Below, in pieces: positions 1-9,037 of a stretch of DNA of 64,000 bases. The notes under the pieces were generated by a model. It made no database searches. It was not told the DNA's origin and saw nothing but the letters and a program-made list of their open reading frames with translations. This stretch comes from Leuconostoc mesenteroides subsp. mesenteroides ATCC 8293 (GTDB taxonomy: Bacteria; Bacillota; Bacilli; Lactobacillales; Lactobacillaceae): positions 403,001-467,000 of the forward strand of contig NC_008531.1 of NCBI RefSeq assembly GCF_000014445.1, in the 5' to 3' direction. Both the position numbers and the translations under genes were made by a program. Position 1 is the stretch's first letter. Every line of letters starts with the position of its first letter.

Positions 1-1
1 G

Positions 2-1186
2 TTGTTGGAGTCTAAAGATCGTTCATTGCGTGAGGAAGCGTTCACAACGCTTTATGATAGTTATATTGCTTTGCAAAATACATTTGCCTCAACGTTATCT
101 TCACATGTCAAGGGACATAACTTTTTGGCTAAAACTCGTCACTATGATTCAGCTCGTCAAGCTGCTGTAACAGCCAATGATATTCCTGAGTCAGTTTTTG
201 AAACATTAACCAAAACAGTTGATGCCAATCTGCCATTACTACACCGTTTTGTATCATTACGTAAAAAAATTCTTAATGTTGACGATGTACACTCTTACGA
301 TTTATATGTACCACTTGTTGATGAAATTAATTTTGAAGTAACATATGAAAAGGCAAAAGACATTGTTTTGGCGGCTTTGGCACCGTTAGGCGAGGATTAC
401 ATCGCTATTGTTCAAAAGGCTTTTGATGAACGATGGATTGATGTGGTTGAAAATAAGGGGAAGCGTACTGGCGCTTATTCAAGCGGTTCGTATGATACAA
501 AACCATTCATTTTGCTTAACTGGCAGAACAATTTGAATAATGTTTATACGTTGGCTCATGAAATGGGACATTCGGTTCATTCATACTTTACACGCCATAA
601 TCAAGAGTATCATTATGGCGATTATCCAATATTCTTAGCTGAAATTGCTTCAACTACTAATGAGGGATTATTAACGGATTATTTGCTAAAGACAAATGAT
701 GATCCCAAGTTTCAGGCCTACGTATTGAACCAGTATTTAGATGGATTCAAAGGAACAGTTTTCCGCCAAACTCAATTTGCTGAGTTTGAGCAATGGATTC
801 ATGAACAAAGTGCGGCTGGAGTTGCTTTGACAGCTGATGAGATGAGTACATTCTATGGATCGTTGAATCAAAAGTTTTATGGATCGGACTTATTTCCAGA
901 TGAAGCTATTGCTTATGAATGGGCACGTATTCCACATTTTTATTACAATTTCTATGTTTATCAATATTCGACAGGCGAAGCTGCTGCCACAACTTTGGCA
1001 GAACGCATACTAACACAAAATGGTGCTGAGGATTATAAGAACTATCTGAAAGCAGGTAATTCAGATTATGCTTTAAATGTGATCAAAAAAGCTGGCGTTA
1101 ACATGAGTCAACCGGACTATTTAAATGAAGCTTTCAAAGTGTTTGAAGAGCGATTAAATGAGTTTGAAAAAATCATGTTAAAGTAA
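2..1186 (+). CDS. pepF: Oligoendopeptidase F (M3 family), 5'-truncated
   Basis: C-terminal 394 residues of a cytosolic zinc metallopeptidase that cuts short peptides, part of the peptide-degradation route of lactic acid bacteria. The zinc motif HEMGH lies at about residues 186-190 of the visible part, with the downstream Glu in the segment FLAEIAST, and the C-terminal half is typical of the M3B/PepF family. Full-length family members are about 600 residues, so roughly the first 200 are outside the window; the TTG at base 2 is just the first in-frame codon here, not a proposed start. A second M3 peptidase lies at 46142-47953 but is only distantly similar around the zinc site. A weak hairpin terminator follows. 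Confidence 0.93.
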   Translation: MLESKDRSLREEAFTTLYDSYIALQNTFASTLSSHVKGHNFLAKTRHYDSARQAAVTANDIPESVFETLTKTVDANLPLLHRFVSLRKKILNVDDVHSYDLYVPLVDEINFEVTYEKAKDIVLAALAPLGEDYIAIVQKAFDERWIDVVENKGKRTGAYSSGSYDTKPFILLNWQNNLNNVYTLAHEMGHSVHSYFTRHNQEYHYGDYPIFLAEIASTTNEGLLTDYLLKTNDDPKFQAYVLNQYLDGFKGTVFRQTQFAEFEQWIHEQSAAGVALTADEMSTFYGSLNQKFYGSDLFPDEAIAYEWARIPHFYYNFYVYQYSTGEAAATTLAERILTQNGAEDYKNYLKAGNSDYALNVIKKAGVNMSQPDYLNEAFKVFEERLNEFEKIMLK

Positions 1187-1243
1187 AATATTTGTCTATT
1201 GGTTAAATAGAAATTGTTAACCACGTATATAAAAAACAAAACT

Positions 1244-1268
1244 AATCAGTCCTTGCGGCTGATTTTTT
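1244..1268 (+). terminator. Rho-independent terminator after pepF
   Basis: AATCAGTCC / GGCTGATT stem (one bulged T) with a TTGC loop and a six-T tract. It separates pepF from the nucleoside salvage genes. Confidence 0.65.
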
Positions 1269-1296
1269 GCTAAAATAATATTAGGAGAAAATGATC

Positions 1297-1686
1297 ATGG
1301 CCCCACGAAAACTTGTCGACGTTGCAAATCAAGCACTTAACGATACATATACCCCTTACTCTCATTTTCCTGTAGGTGCTGCGTTACTCGGCGAAAATGG
1401 TGAAATTTTCAAAGGTGTTAATATTGAAAATGTATCATTTGGTCTAACCAATTGTGCCGAGAGAACTGCAATTTTTACAGCTATAGCAGCAGGGCAACGC
1501 CATTTTCATGGGTTAGTTATTTCAGGGCGTACAGACGAACCTATAGCTCCATGTGGTGCTTGTCGACAAGTGATGGTGGAGTTTTTTGATCCTGACATGC
1601 CGATTTGGTTGATTAACGATCAGGGTAAAGAAATTGAAACAAATATTGCAGAACTAATGCCGGGATCCTTTAATTCATTACAATAA
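1297..1686 (+). CDS. cdd: Cytidine deaminase
   Basis: Hydrolytic deamination of cytidine and deoxycytidine to uridine and deoxyuridine in pyrimidine salvage. The zinc and active-site pattern is complete: NIEN at about 42-45 for substrate binding, C-A-E at 53-55 (catalytic Glu) and PCGAC at 85-89 (two zinc cysteines). The length of 129 residues is that of the small homotetrameric class. Two in-frame ATGs exist, at 1291 and 1297. The SD AGGAG at 1283-1287 is only 3 bases from the first but 9 from the second, so 1297 is chosen. It is followed after 16 bases by a nucleoside deoxyribosyltransferase, which makes a small salvage operon likely. Confidence 0.95.
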   Translation: MAPRKLVDVANQALNDTYTPYSHFPVGAALLGENGEIFKGVNIENVSFGLTNCAERTAIFTAIAAGQRHFHGLVISGRTDEPIAPCGACRQVMVEFFDPDMPIWLINDQGKEIETNIAELMPGSFNSLQ

Positions 1687-1702
1687 AGAAAGAAGAATAA
1701 TA

Positions 1703-2143
1703 ATGTCACAAATCTATCTTGCAGGACCTTTTTTTTCAGATGAACAAATCGATCGTGTGAAACGTATTGAAGCTGCTCTTGATTCGAATCCAACTGTTAC
1801 TGATTATTATTCACCCCGCAAACATCAAAAGACTGAAAACCCTGAATTCACCTCACCATGGGCGGCAGAGGTTTTTCAACGTGATATCAAGAATGTCACA
1901 GATGCGGACATTATTTTGTCGATTATTGATTATCGTGATAATGATGCTGATTCAGGAACAGCCTTTGAGCAGGGCATGGCATGGGTACAAAAAAAGCCAA
2001 TTATTGTATTTAATGAATTGAAGTTCCCAGTGAATTTGATGCTATCAGAATCACTGACTGCCTACATCACAAATTCGGACGACATTGCAACATATGATTT
2101 TGATCAAACACCAAAGTTACCATTTACGGGAGAACTATTCTAA
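1703..2143 (+). CDS. ndt: Nucleoside 2-deoxyribosyltransferase
   Basis: Transfers the 2-deoxyribosyl group between nucleobases. The family is typical of lactobacilli and leuconostocs and lets them recycle deoxynucleosides without phosphorolysis. The N-terminal YLAGPFF and the downstream D-x-D/GTAFEQGMAW segment (nucleophile Glu about residue 89) are diagnostic. At 146 residues it is slightly shorter than the usual 150-160. It lies 16 bases after cdd and its stop overlaps the ATG of the next gene by one base (TAATG), so the three genes are probably co-translated. Whether it accepts only purines (type I) or also pyrimidines (type II) cannot be decided from the sequence. Confidence 0.9.
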   Translation: MSQIYLAGPFFSDEQIDRVKRIEAALDSNPTVTDYYSPRKHQKTENPEFTSPWAAEVFQRDIKNVTDADIILSIIDYRDNDADSGTAFEQGMAWVQKKPIIVFNELKFPVNLMLSESLTAYITNSDDIATYDFDQTPKLPFTGELF

Positions 2144-3072
2144 TGAAAAAAGTATTAGTAGCTAACATGACATCTCAAAAAGCTGTCGACTATCTTGAAT
2201 CCAAGGGATATCAAGTGATTAAAAATGATCAGGCCTCAGATGATGATTTTCTGGGGCATGCAGATGTTGATGGCATTCTAATTATGATGCATCCATTTGG
2301 TGAAAGCTTGATGTCCAAAATGCCCAATCTCAAGGTAGTTGCACGTCACGGCGTTGGATATGATAATGTTGATTTAGATGCAGCCAGTGCACATGATATT
2401 GTTGTGACCAACACGCCTGGAGCGAATGCAACTGCGGTCGCCGAAACGGCTATGATGCATATATTGATGGCTGGACGACTGTTTTATCAGCGTCGTCAAG
2501 CTATTACTGATAACGCGAACAAGCGTTACCTAGCCGCGCATCACGGTCAAGAGTTAACTGGAAAAACAGTTGGTATTATTGGCTATGGGCACATTGGCCA
2601 AGAAATTAATCGTATGTTGACGGGATTTAATGTAAAAGTATTGGCTTATGCACGCCATCAACATGAGGTAACTAATGGTCGCATGGCAACGCTAGATGAG
2701 ATATATGAACAGGCGGATTTTGTAGTGACAGCGCTCCCAGCAACGCCTGAAACAAAGCATATGATCAATGCGAGTGTTTTTAGAAAAATGAAAAAGAGTG
2801 CCGTATTAGTTAATATCGGACGTGGAGCACTTGTTGATGAGAGGGCATTGGTTGAGGCATTAACTAATGAGGAAATTGCTGGCGCTGGGGTAGATGTTGT
2901 TGAAAAAGAACCAATTACAGCGGAAAATCCATTACTACACTTGCCTAATGCATTTGTTACACCACATGTCGCTATGATTTCCAAGGAGGCCATGGATAAT
3001 GTAGCTTTGAAAGCGGCAGAGGATATCGTTCGTGTCTTGGAAGGTGAACGAGCTGTATTTCAAGTGAATTAA
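2143..3072 (+). CDS. D-isomer-specific 2-hydroxyacid dehydrogenase
   Basis: NAD(P)-dependent oxidoreductase of the D-2-hydroxyacid dehydrogenase family (SerA/GyaR/hydroxypyruvate reductase-like). The Rossmann motif GYGHIG is at 147-152 and the catalytic triad is R227 (in NIGRGAL), E256 (in EKEP) and H275 (in TPHVA). No ACT domain is present, so it is not a full regulated SerA. Substrate is not assignable. It is translationally coupled to ndt but has no obvious functional link with nucleoside salvage. A paralogue of the same architecture sits at 59098-60042 in the sugar-acid operon. An HxlR regulator follows 19 bases later and may control it. Confidence 0.85.
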   Translation: MKKVLVANMTSQKAVDYLESKGYQVIKNDQASDDDFLGHADVDGILIMMHPFGESLMSKMPNLKVVARHGVGYDNVDLDAASAHDIVVTNTPGANATAVAETAMMHILMAGRLFYQRRQAITDNANKRYLAAHHGQELTGKTVGIIGYGHIGQEINRMLTGFNVKVLAYARHQHEVTNGRMATLDEIYEQADFVVTALPATPETKHMINASVFRKMKKSAVLVNIGRGALVDERALVEALTNEEIAGAGVDVVEKEPITAENPLLHLPNAFVTPHVAMISKEAMDNVALKAAEDIVRVLEGERAVFQVN

Positions 3073-3091
3073 CTAAAAATAGGGGGTTATG

Positions 3092-3460
3092 ATGGTTAAA
3101 AAAACAAAAAATACTGAAAATACTTTGTGCAAGAACTTCACCTGTACTTTCGAACTTTTGGGGCGTAAATGGAACGGACTAATTATTGAAACATTGCTGA
3201 TTAGTGGCGCCAAAAGGTTTTTAGAAATATCACGTGCTGTTTCAGGGTGTTCGGATCGGGTGTTAGTTGAGCGCTTAAAAGAGTTAGAGGCTGCAAACAT
3301 AGTAATTCGTCAAACTTATAAAGATTCCAATTTAATTGAGTATAAATTAACTGAGGCGGGAGAAGCTATGCGACCTATGATGACAGCAATTCATGAATGG
3401 TCAGATCAATTCAATAACGTTGCTAACCTGGAAGAACCTGACAGTGCAACAAAATTTTGA
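3092..3460 (+). CDS. HxlR-family winged-helix transcriptional regulator
   Basis: Small (122-residue) DNA-binding protein. The FELLGRKWNGLIIETLL, FLEISRAV and LVERLKELEAANIV segments are the HxlR/MarR-like winged-helix core. Two cysteines just before the first helix (near residues 14 and 19) and one in SGCSDR match the positions where redox- or aldehyde-sensing HxlR proteins carry reactive Cys, so a stress-sensing role is possible but inferred. Tandem ATGs occur at 3089 and 3092; the SD AGGGGG at 3081-3086 favours the second. The 3' end contains the promoter of the next transcription unit: the -35 lies inside codons just before the stop. Confidence 0.87.
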   Translation: MVKKTKNTENTLCKNFTCTFELLGRKWNGLIIETLLISGAKRFLEISRAVSGCSDRVLVERLKELEAANIVIRQTYKDSNLIEYKLTEAGEAMRPMMTAIHEWSDQFNNVANLEEPDSATKF

Positions 3461-3466
3461 TATACT
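3438..3466 (+). promoter_or_regulatory. Sigma-A promoter of the pheST T-box transcript
   Basis: CTGACA (3438-3443), 17-base spacer, TATACT (3461-3466). The -35 lies inside the end of the HxlR gene. Start of transcription is expected near 3473. Confidence 0.72.
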
Positions 3467-3472
3467 AAAGAA

Positions 3473-3697
3473 GCATACGATGAATGACCCAGTAATTGTA
3501 TTGATGCCCTCAGCGAACGGTGATTAGTGAAAGACCGTGGCTAAGATACGGTGAAATTCAGTCAGGAGTATTGGTTTAATCGCCAACGGTTGTCTCCGTT
3601 ATGGACACCAAAGCTGGATTTATCCAGGAATTTGGGTGGTACCACGGTATTTAACGTCCCATGTAGTTCTTTTTTGGAAGAATTACATGGGACTTTT
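3473..3697 (+). ncRNA. T-box leader, phenylalanine specific
   Basis: tRNA-sensing transcription antiterminator in front of pheST. The T-box core GGGTGGTACCACG is at 3634-3646. The stem I region carries the specifier loop GTGAAATTCAG, with TTC (Phe) at 3557-3559. The terminator follows as GTCCCATGTA (3656-3665) and TACATGGGAC (3684-3693) plus TTTT. Uncharged tRNA-Phe would pair with the specifier and the T-box bulge, stabilise the antiterminator and let pheST be read. The specifier agrees with the downstream genes, which makes the assignment firm. Confidence 0.95.
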
Positions 3698-3763
3698 AAT
3701 TTGTAAAGTATAGGTGACTGGTAAAGATAAAAGTTAATGGTCACAATATTGAAAGGAAAAAAT

Positions 3764-4813
3764 ATGGGCTTAATTGAAGATCTTACGGCTTTAAAAAATT
3801 CAGCAGTAGAACGAATTAATGATAAAAATGCTGATATTGAGCAATTACGTGTGAAGTTATTAGGAAAAAAGGGTGAGTTAACAGGTTTGCTGAAGGGGAT
3901 GAAGGATGTCGCCGCAGAAAATCGTAAAATGGTTGGTGAAGTTGGTAATGATGTTCGTCAAACTATCACAGAGTTATTGAAACAAAAAAAACAAGCGCAA
4001 GAAGAATATGCTTTAAATCAACAGTTATTGGCAGAAAAAATTGATGTTACTCTGCCGGGTAGCGCGCATCAGGTGGGACAACCACACGTTTTACAACAAA
4101 TTATTGACGAAATTGAACAACATTTCTTGGGCCTTGGGTTTGAAATAATCGATGATACAGTTGATTCACCAGAAGTTGAGACTGATGAATATAACTTTGA
4201 ACGTGAAAATTTGCCTAAGGATCATCCTGCTCGCGATATGCAAGATACATTTTACATTACGCCAGAAATTTTATTGCGTACGCAAACATCTCCAGTTCAA
4301 TCTCGATCGCTTGAAAAACATGATTTTTCAAAGGGACCACTGAAAATGATTGCTCCTGGAAAAGTCTATCGTCGTGACACTGATGATGCCACTCACTCGC
4401 ATCAGTTCCATCAAGTTGAGGGCATGGTGGTTGGCGAAAATATCACAATGGCTGACTTAAAAGGTACATTGCTTTCCATTATGCAAGAATTATTTGGTGA
4501 AAAACATCAAATTCGCATGCGACCTTCTTATTTCCCTTTCACTGAGCCATCTGTGGAGGTAGATGTTTCCTGGAATGAAGTTACACCAGATATGAATCCA
4601 GAAGACATTGAGTGGATTGAAGTTCTTGGTGCTGGAATGACACACCCAAATGTGTTAAAAATGGATGGCATTGATCCTGAAAAATATTCAGCTTTCGCCT
4701 TCGGCTTAGGACCAGATCGATTTGCTATGTTGAAATATGGCGTAGATGACATCCGCCAATTTTACTTGAATGATGTGCGTTTCTTATCACAATTCAATCG
4801 AAAGGGGAACTGA
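3764..4813 (+). CDS. pheS: Phenylalanyl-tRNA synthetase alpha subunit
   Basis: Catalytic subunit of the (alpha-beta)2 PheRS. It has the N-terminal coiled coil (about residues 1-85), then the class II core with motif 2 ([11 protein letters not shown]) and motif 3 ([12 protein letters not shown]). The length is 349 residues, normal for the bacterial alpha subunit. An in-frame ATG at 3737 would add nine residues, but the SD AAAGGA at 3752-3757 sits at the right distance from ATG 3764 and homologues begin near this Met, so 3764 is used. Expression is controlled by the Phe T-box immediately upstream. pheT starts two bases after the stop. Confidence 0.97.
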   Translation: MGLIEDLTALKNSAVERINDKNADIEQLRVKLLGKKGELTGLLKGMKDVAAENRKMVGEVGNDVRQTITELLKQKKQAQEEYALNQQLLAEKIDVTLPGSAHQVGQPHVLQQIIDEIEQHFLGLGFEIIDDTVDSPEVETDEYNFERENLPKDHPARDMQDTFYITPEILLRTQTSPVQSRSLEKHDFSKGPLKMIAPGKVYRRDTDDATHSHQFHQVEGMVVGENITMADLKGTLLSIMQELFGEKHQIRMRPSYFPFTEPSVEVDVSWNEVTPDMNPEDIEWIEVLGAGMTHPNVLKMDGIDPEKYSAFAFGLGPDRFAMLKYGVDDIRQFYLNDVRFLSQFNRKGN

Positions 4814-4815
4814 TT

Positions 4816-7272
4816 ATGAAAACAAGCTTAACATGGATAAATGAATATTTGGATAATGCAATTGACTTGCACCCAAAATCAGTGAGTGATTTAGCGGAAA
4901 AAGTAGAGCGTACAAGTGTAGAAATCGACAGTAATACAACGATTGCTTCAGGGCAAAACGGTCTTGTAGTAGCTAAAATATTATCAGTAATTCCACACCC
5001 AGATTCTGACCACATGGTTATTACTCAGGTTGAGGCTGGTGAGCCAGAACCAATACAAATTGTCACAGGAGCGCCTAACGTAGCCGAAGGACAAATGGTT
5101 ATTTTAGCTAAAGTTGGTGCACATATTATTAACCGTGAAAATGGTGAGCTAATTGAACTAAATGCAGTTAAATTACGTGGAGAATTCTCTTATGGCATGT
5201 TAGTTGCACTACAGGAAATTGGCTTCAGTGACAAAATTGCCCCCAAAGCGTTTGAAGCAGGGATTTATGTTTTTAATGAAACTGATGATGTTAAACCTGG
5301 AGATGATGCGCTTGTAGCTTTGGGAATGGATGAGCCGGTATTAGATACTGACTTAACGCCTAATCGAGCAGATATGCTATCAATGATCGGTACAGCCTAT
5401 GAATTTGGGGCGATGTTAAATAAGCCGGTTACTCTGCCATCATTTGAACTGGTCGAGTACGAACAAACAGCAGATAGTCAAGTTTCTGTTCAAATTGATG
5501 ATCAAGAACTAGTTTCAAAGTATGCGTTGCGCGTTGTAAACAACGTCACTATAAAGGATTCTCCCTTGTGGTTACAAAAGCGCCTGTGGAATGCCGGTAT
5601 GCGTCCAATCAACAATATCGTTGATATCACTAATTATATGATGTTAACCTATGGGCAACCACTACATGCATTTGATTTGGACAAGTTAAATGGTTCAGAT
5701 ATTTACGTACGCCGTGCGAAAGATGGCGAAAAGTTGGTAACCCTCGATGGTGAAGAGCGATCATTGCGATCCGGTGAAGACATTGTCATTGCTGATGAAT
5801 CAGAAGGATTGATGTTAGCTGGTGTCATGGGTGGCATGGGTTCTGAAATCGATAATAATACAAAAAATATTGTGATTGAAAGTGCCATATTTAACCCAAG
5901 TTTGGTTCGAGCAACTGCAAGACGCCATAATTTGCATTCTGAGGCATCATCACGCTTTGAGCGTGGATTAAACTGGGATGAAACACTTAATGCCTTGGAT
6001 CATGCAGCTAGTTTAGTAGATGAATTAGCAGACGGTCAAGTAGCACGTGGCCAAATTGTTGCCGCTGATGATGTTCGTAAAGATATCCGATTGTCATTGT
6101 CAATACAACGGGTAAATAATATTTTGGGTACATCATTAGAAACAGATGAAATTGCTAACATTTTTGATAAGCTGAACTTTGTTTATGAAAAAAATGATGA
6201 AAAAATTGTTGTTGATGTGCCAGCACGTCGTGCTGATATTTCTATTGAGGCCGATTTAATTGAAGAAGTAGCACGTTTGTATGGTTATGATAACTTACCA
6301 GTTACATTGCCCTACGGTCCTACAACGTCTGGTAAATTGTCTAGAGAGCAACGTCAAATCCGTGCTAGTCGGCATATTATGGAAAGCTTGGGATTAAATC
6401 AAGCAATTTCATATGTGCTAACAACGAGTGAAAAAGCCCAGTTATTTGCTGAAAATAAAGCAGATGGTGTTGTAACATTAAACTATCCTATGAGCTCTGA
6501 CCGTACAACGGCTCGCCAAAATTTATTAGCAGGATTATTAGATGATGTCAGTTATAATGTGAGCCATTTTGTACCTAACGTTGCGTTATATGAACAAGGT
6601 CGAGTGTTCATTGCTAATGAACCTAATGAGCAACCAAAAGAAATTGAGCATATAGCGGGAGTAGTAACTGGTAATTTACAAAAATCATCATGGCAAGAAT
6701 CTAAGCAAGAAAAAGCCGTTGATTTTTATGATATCAAAGGAATTGTAGAAAATTATTTAGATCAGATTGGTGTCGATAACGTCCGTTATGTTGCGACAGA
6801 ACGCCATGAAAGTATGCACCCAGGTCAAACGGCTGATATTTATATTGGAGAACAATATGTCGGATTTGTTGGTCAAATTCATCCCAAGATTACAAAAAAG
6901 CAAAAATTAGCGCCAGTATTTGGGTTTGAACTTAATTTATTTACTGTATTTAATCATGTGACAGATAGTATTCAATTTAATCCTATTTCACGTTTTCCAC
7001 AAATTAGTCGAGATGCCGCATTATTAGTTGATCAGGCGACAACCAATAGTGAAATTAGTGCAACAATTGTAGAGACAGCAGGGGAGCACTTAGTTGATGT
7101 GACTTTGTTTGATGTTTATACAGGTAACAATCTGCCAGAAAGCAAAAAATCACTTGCTTACACGTTAACTTATCAAGATAGTGATGGCACGTTGCTAGAA
7201 ACTGATGTGAATTCCGATTTTGAACATATTATGAGTGAATTACAATCTAAATTTAATGTAGAAATACGCTAA
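4816..7272 (+). CDS. pheT: Phenylalanyl-tRNA synthetase beta subunit
   Basis: 818-residue beta subunit needed for tRNA-Phe binding and editing. Recognisable parts in order: N-terminal EMAP-like tRNA-binding domain (about 40-150, with VAKILSVIPHPDSDH and VTGAPNV), B3/B4 editing domain (about 210-390, ASSRFERGL), B5 domain (about 405-480), a catalytic-like core and the C-terminal anticodon-binding FDX-ACB domain (about 725-818, with FPQISRDAALLV). Co-transcribed with pheS; the SD AAAGGGG precedes the ATG. Length is normal for the family and no motif is missing that I can see. Confidence 0.97.
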   Translation: MKTSLTWINEYLDNAIDLHPKSVSDLAEKVERTSVEIDSNTTIASGQNGLVVAKILSVIPHPDSDHMVITQVEAGEPEPIQIVTGAPNVAEGQMVILAKVGAHIINRENGELIELNAVKLRGEFSYGMLVALQEIGFSDKIAPKAFEAGIYVFNETDDVKPGDDALVALGMDEPVLDTDLTPNRADMLSMIGTAYEFGAMLNKPVTLPSFELVEYEQTADSQVSVQIDDQELVSKYALRVVNNVTIKDSPLWLQKRLWNAGMRPINNIVDITNYMMLTYGQPLHAFDLDKLNGSDIYVRRAKDGEKLVTLDGEERSLRSGEDIVIADESEGLMLAGVMGGMGSEIDNNTKNIVIESAIFNPSLVRATARRHNLHSEASSRFERGLNWDETLNALDHAASLVDELADGQVARGQIVAADDVRKDIRLSLSIQRVNNILGTSLETDEIANIFDKLNFVYEKNDEKIVVDVPARRADISIEADLIEEVARLYGYDNLPVTLPYGPTTSGKLSREQRQIRASRHIMESLGLNQAISYVLTTSEKAQLFAENKADGVVTLNYPMSSDRTTARQNLLAGLLDDVSYNVSHFVPNVALYEQGRVFIANEPNEQPKEIEHIAGVVTGNLQKSSWQESKQEKAVDFYDIKGIVENYLDQIGVDNVRYVATERHESMHPGQTADIYIGEQYVGFVGQIHPKITKKQKLAPVFGFELNLFTVFNHVTDSIQFNPISRFPQISRDAALLVDQATTNSEISATIVETAGEHLVDVTLFDVYTGNNLPESKKSLAYTLTYQDSDGTLLETDVNSDFEHIMSELQSKFNVEIR

Positions 7273-7290
7273 TTATTTTTCTAATGTTAT

Positions 7291-7319
7291 TTGAGTTGTC
7301 ATTGTAAATACGATATAAT
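7291..7319 (+). promoter_or_regulatory. Probable murA promoter
   Basis: TTGAGT (7291-7296), 17-base spacer, perfect TATAAT (7314-7319), about 33 bases before the murA ATG. Confidence 0.65.
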
Positions 7320-7352
7320 GGGTTGCAGACTATAAAGTTATAGGATAATTTC

Positions 7353-8639
7353 ATGGCAAAAATAATCGTACACGGCGGTAAACGCATACGTGGAGAAGTC
7401 ACAATTGGTGGCGCTAAAAATTCAACAGTAGCATTAATCCCGGCGGCCATTTTAGCTGATACACCGGTGAAATTTGATACGGTACCACAAATTCTAGATG
7501 TTAAAAACCTGCAATTGATTTTGCAAGCAATGAATGTGACGTCTAAGTTTGAAAATGGGGTGTTGGATATTGATCCAACACGCATTGAAGAAAGTGATTT
7601 GCCCAGTGGCGCTATTAAGTCATTACGCGCTTCATATTATTTTATGGGTGCATTACTTGGCCGGTTTGGCCGTGCAACAGTGACTTTCCCTGGTGGTGAT
7701 AATTTAGGCAGACGCCCTATTGATCAGCATATTAAGGGGTTTGAAGCGCTAGGTGCCGTGGTGACTGAAAGCAATGATATTATTCATATTGATGCAACGG
7801 ATCATGGTCTAATTGGTGCGCGTATCGCTTTAGATACTGTATCTGTCGGTGCTACTATTAATATCGTTTTGGCTGCGGTTCGTGCAAAAGGCCAAACAGT
7901 TATTGAAAATGCTGCACGAGAACCTGAAATCATTGATATTGCAACATTTTTGAACAACATGGGCGCTAACATTCGTGGTGCGGGAACAGATACTATTCGT
8001 ATTGCTGGCGTACCGACTTTGAAGGCACGCAATACGCACACTGTTATTCCTGATCGGATTGAAGCTGGAACATACATGAGTATGGCAGCAGCATATGGGG
8101 ATGGCGTGACAATAAAAAATGTTATTCCAGAACACTTAGAATCATATACATCAAAACTAATTGAAATGGGTGTTAACCTTGATATTGGTGAAGATGCAGT
8201 TCATGTATACAAATCAGATGCATTAAAACCGGTCGCCATCAAAACGATGCCGTACCCTGGTTTTGCTACTGACTTGCAACAACCTATCACTCCTTTACTG
8301 CTAATAGCTCAGGGTGAAAGTACTATTATTGATACCATTTATCCAAAACGAGTGAAGCATATTGCTGAATTACGTCGTATGGGTGGTGATATTGCTTCAG
8401 CTAAGCCGGGCGAAATTAAAATTAATCAGTCACCGCGCTTGGTTGGTACGGATGTTGAGGCTGCAGAAATTCGCGCAGGAGCAGCATTAGTCATTGCAGC
8501 AATTATGGCTGATGGTGAGACGATCATTAACAATGCCGATCATATTTTACGTGGATATGATCGTATTCAAGAGAAGTTAACAAGTTTAGGTGCCGACATT
8601 AATATTGAAGGCATCGATCTTATCAATCTAATGCCATAA
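7353..8639 (+). CDS. murA: UDP-GlcNAc 1-carboxyvinyltransferase (MurA) with Asp at the Cys115 position
   Basis: First committed step of peptidoglycan synthesis: transfer of enolpyruvate from PEP to UDP-GlcNAc in the cytosol. It is 428 residues long, as expected, with conserved GGAKNS (K22) and the PGFATDLQ segment. The loop that normally reads G-G-C-x-(I/L)-G-x-R-P reads GGDNLGRRP here, so the active-site Cys that fosfomycin alkylates is Asp116 (codon GAT at 7698-7700). From known Asp variants (Mycobacterium, Chlamydia, engineered C115D) the enzyme should be active but fosfomycin resistant. The SD ATAGGA precedes the ATG. Many Firmicutes have two MurA copies; which one this is cannot be told here. 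Confidence 0.94.
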   Translation: MAKIIVHGGKRIRGEVTIGGAKNSTVALIPAAILADTPVKFDTVPQILDVKNLQLILQAMNVTSKFENGVLDIDPTRIEESDLPSGAIKSLRASYYFMGALLGRFGRATVTFPGGDNLGRRPIDQHIKGFEALGAVVTESNDIIHIDATDHGLIGARIALDTVSVGATINIVLAAVRAKGQTVIENAAREPEIIDIATFLNNMGANIRGAGTDTIRIAGVPTLKARNTHTVIPDRIEAGTYMSMAAAYGDGVTIKNVIPEHLESYTSKLIEMGVNLDIGEDAVHVYKSDALKPVAIKTMPYPGFATDLQQPITPLLLIAQGESTIIDTIYPKRVKHIAELRRMGGDIASAKPGEIKINQSPRLVGTDVEAAEIRAGAALVIAAIMADGETIINNADHILRGYDRIQEKLTSLGADINIEGIDLINLMP

Positions 8640-8643
8640 TGTA

Positions 8644-8672
8644 TTGCGTTACGAATTAATATTTGGTATACT
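8644..8672 (+). promoter_or_regulatory. Extended -10 promoter of rpmE2
   Basis: TTGCGT (8644-8649), 17-base spacer, TG-G-TATACT (extended -10, hexamer 8667-8672). The -35 begins five bases after the murA stop. Confidence 0.75.
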
Positions 8673-8686
8673 AGTTTAGTTAATAA

Positions 8687-8710
8687 CTGACTCTGGGTCA
8701 CGAGACTCAG
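8687..8710 (+). promoter_or_regulatory. Hairpin in the L31 5' leader
   Basis: CTGACTCT / AGACTCAG form an 8-base stem with one C-C mismatch closing the loop GGGTCACG, ending a few bases before the SD AAGGAG of rpmE2. Ribosomal protein leaders that bind the encoded protein are known for L31 genes in several phyla; whether this is one is inference. Confidence 0.4.
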
Positions 8711-8731
8711 GGCGCTAAGGAGAAATGAACA

Positions 8732-8998
8732 ATGCAAGCAGAAATCCACCCAGATTATCGTCAAGTTGTTTTCATTGATGCTTCAACAGGAAAGAAGTTC
8801 TTGTCAGCTTCAACTGTAACATCAAATGACACAACTGATTTTGAAGGTAAAGAATATCCAGCAATTCGTATGGATATTACATCTGATTCACACCCATTCT
8901 ACACAGGTAAGCAAAAGTTTACGCAAGCCGATGGTGCGGTCGACAAGTTCAACAAGAAGTTTGCTGGATTTGGTTTCAAGAACAACGAAGACAAGTAA
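8732..8998 (+). CDS. rpmE2: 50S ribosomal protein L31 type B
   Basis: 88-residue ribosomal protein that helps bridge the two subunits. The type B form is recognised from HPDYR near the N terminus, the longer [12 protein letters not shown] block and the C-terminal KFNKKFAGF. It lacks the CxxC zinc ribbon of type A L31, as expected of the zinc-independent form. The SD AAGGAG lies upstream and a strong extended -10 promoter and a leader hairpin precede it. It is a single-gene unit closed by a very stable terminator. Confidence 0.97.
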   Translation: MQAEIHPDYRQVVFIDASTGKKFLSASTVTSNDTTDFEGKEYPAIRMDITSDSHPFYTGKQKFTQADGAVDKFNKKFAGFGFKNNEDK

Positions 8999-9011
8999 TT
9001 GTTCTTTTAGA

Positions 9012-9037
9012 AGCGTTCACTTTAGTGAACGCTTTTT
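9012..9037 (+). terminator. Strong rho-independent terminator after rpmE2
   Basis: AGCGTTCACT / AGTGAACGCT perfect 10-base inverted repeat separated by only TT, then TTTTT. The T-tract directly abuts the ATG proposed for the next gene. Confidence 0.9.

Noticed and set aside
1767..2021. 84-codon frame inside the deoxyribosyltransferase gene
   Set aside because: Shadow frame with no SD or recognisable protein; the overlapping gene has complete family motifs.
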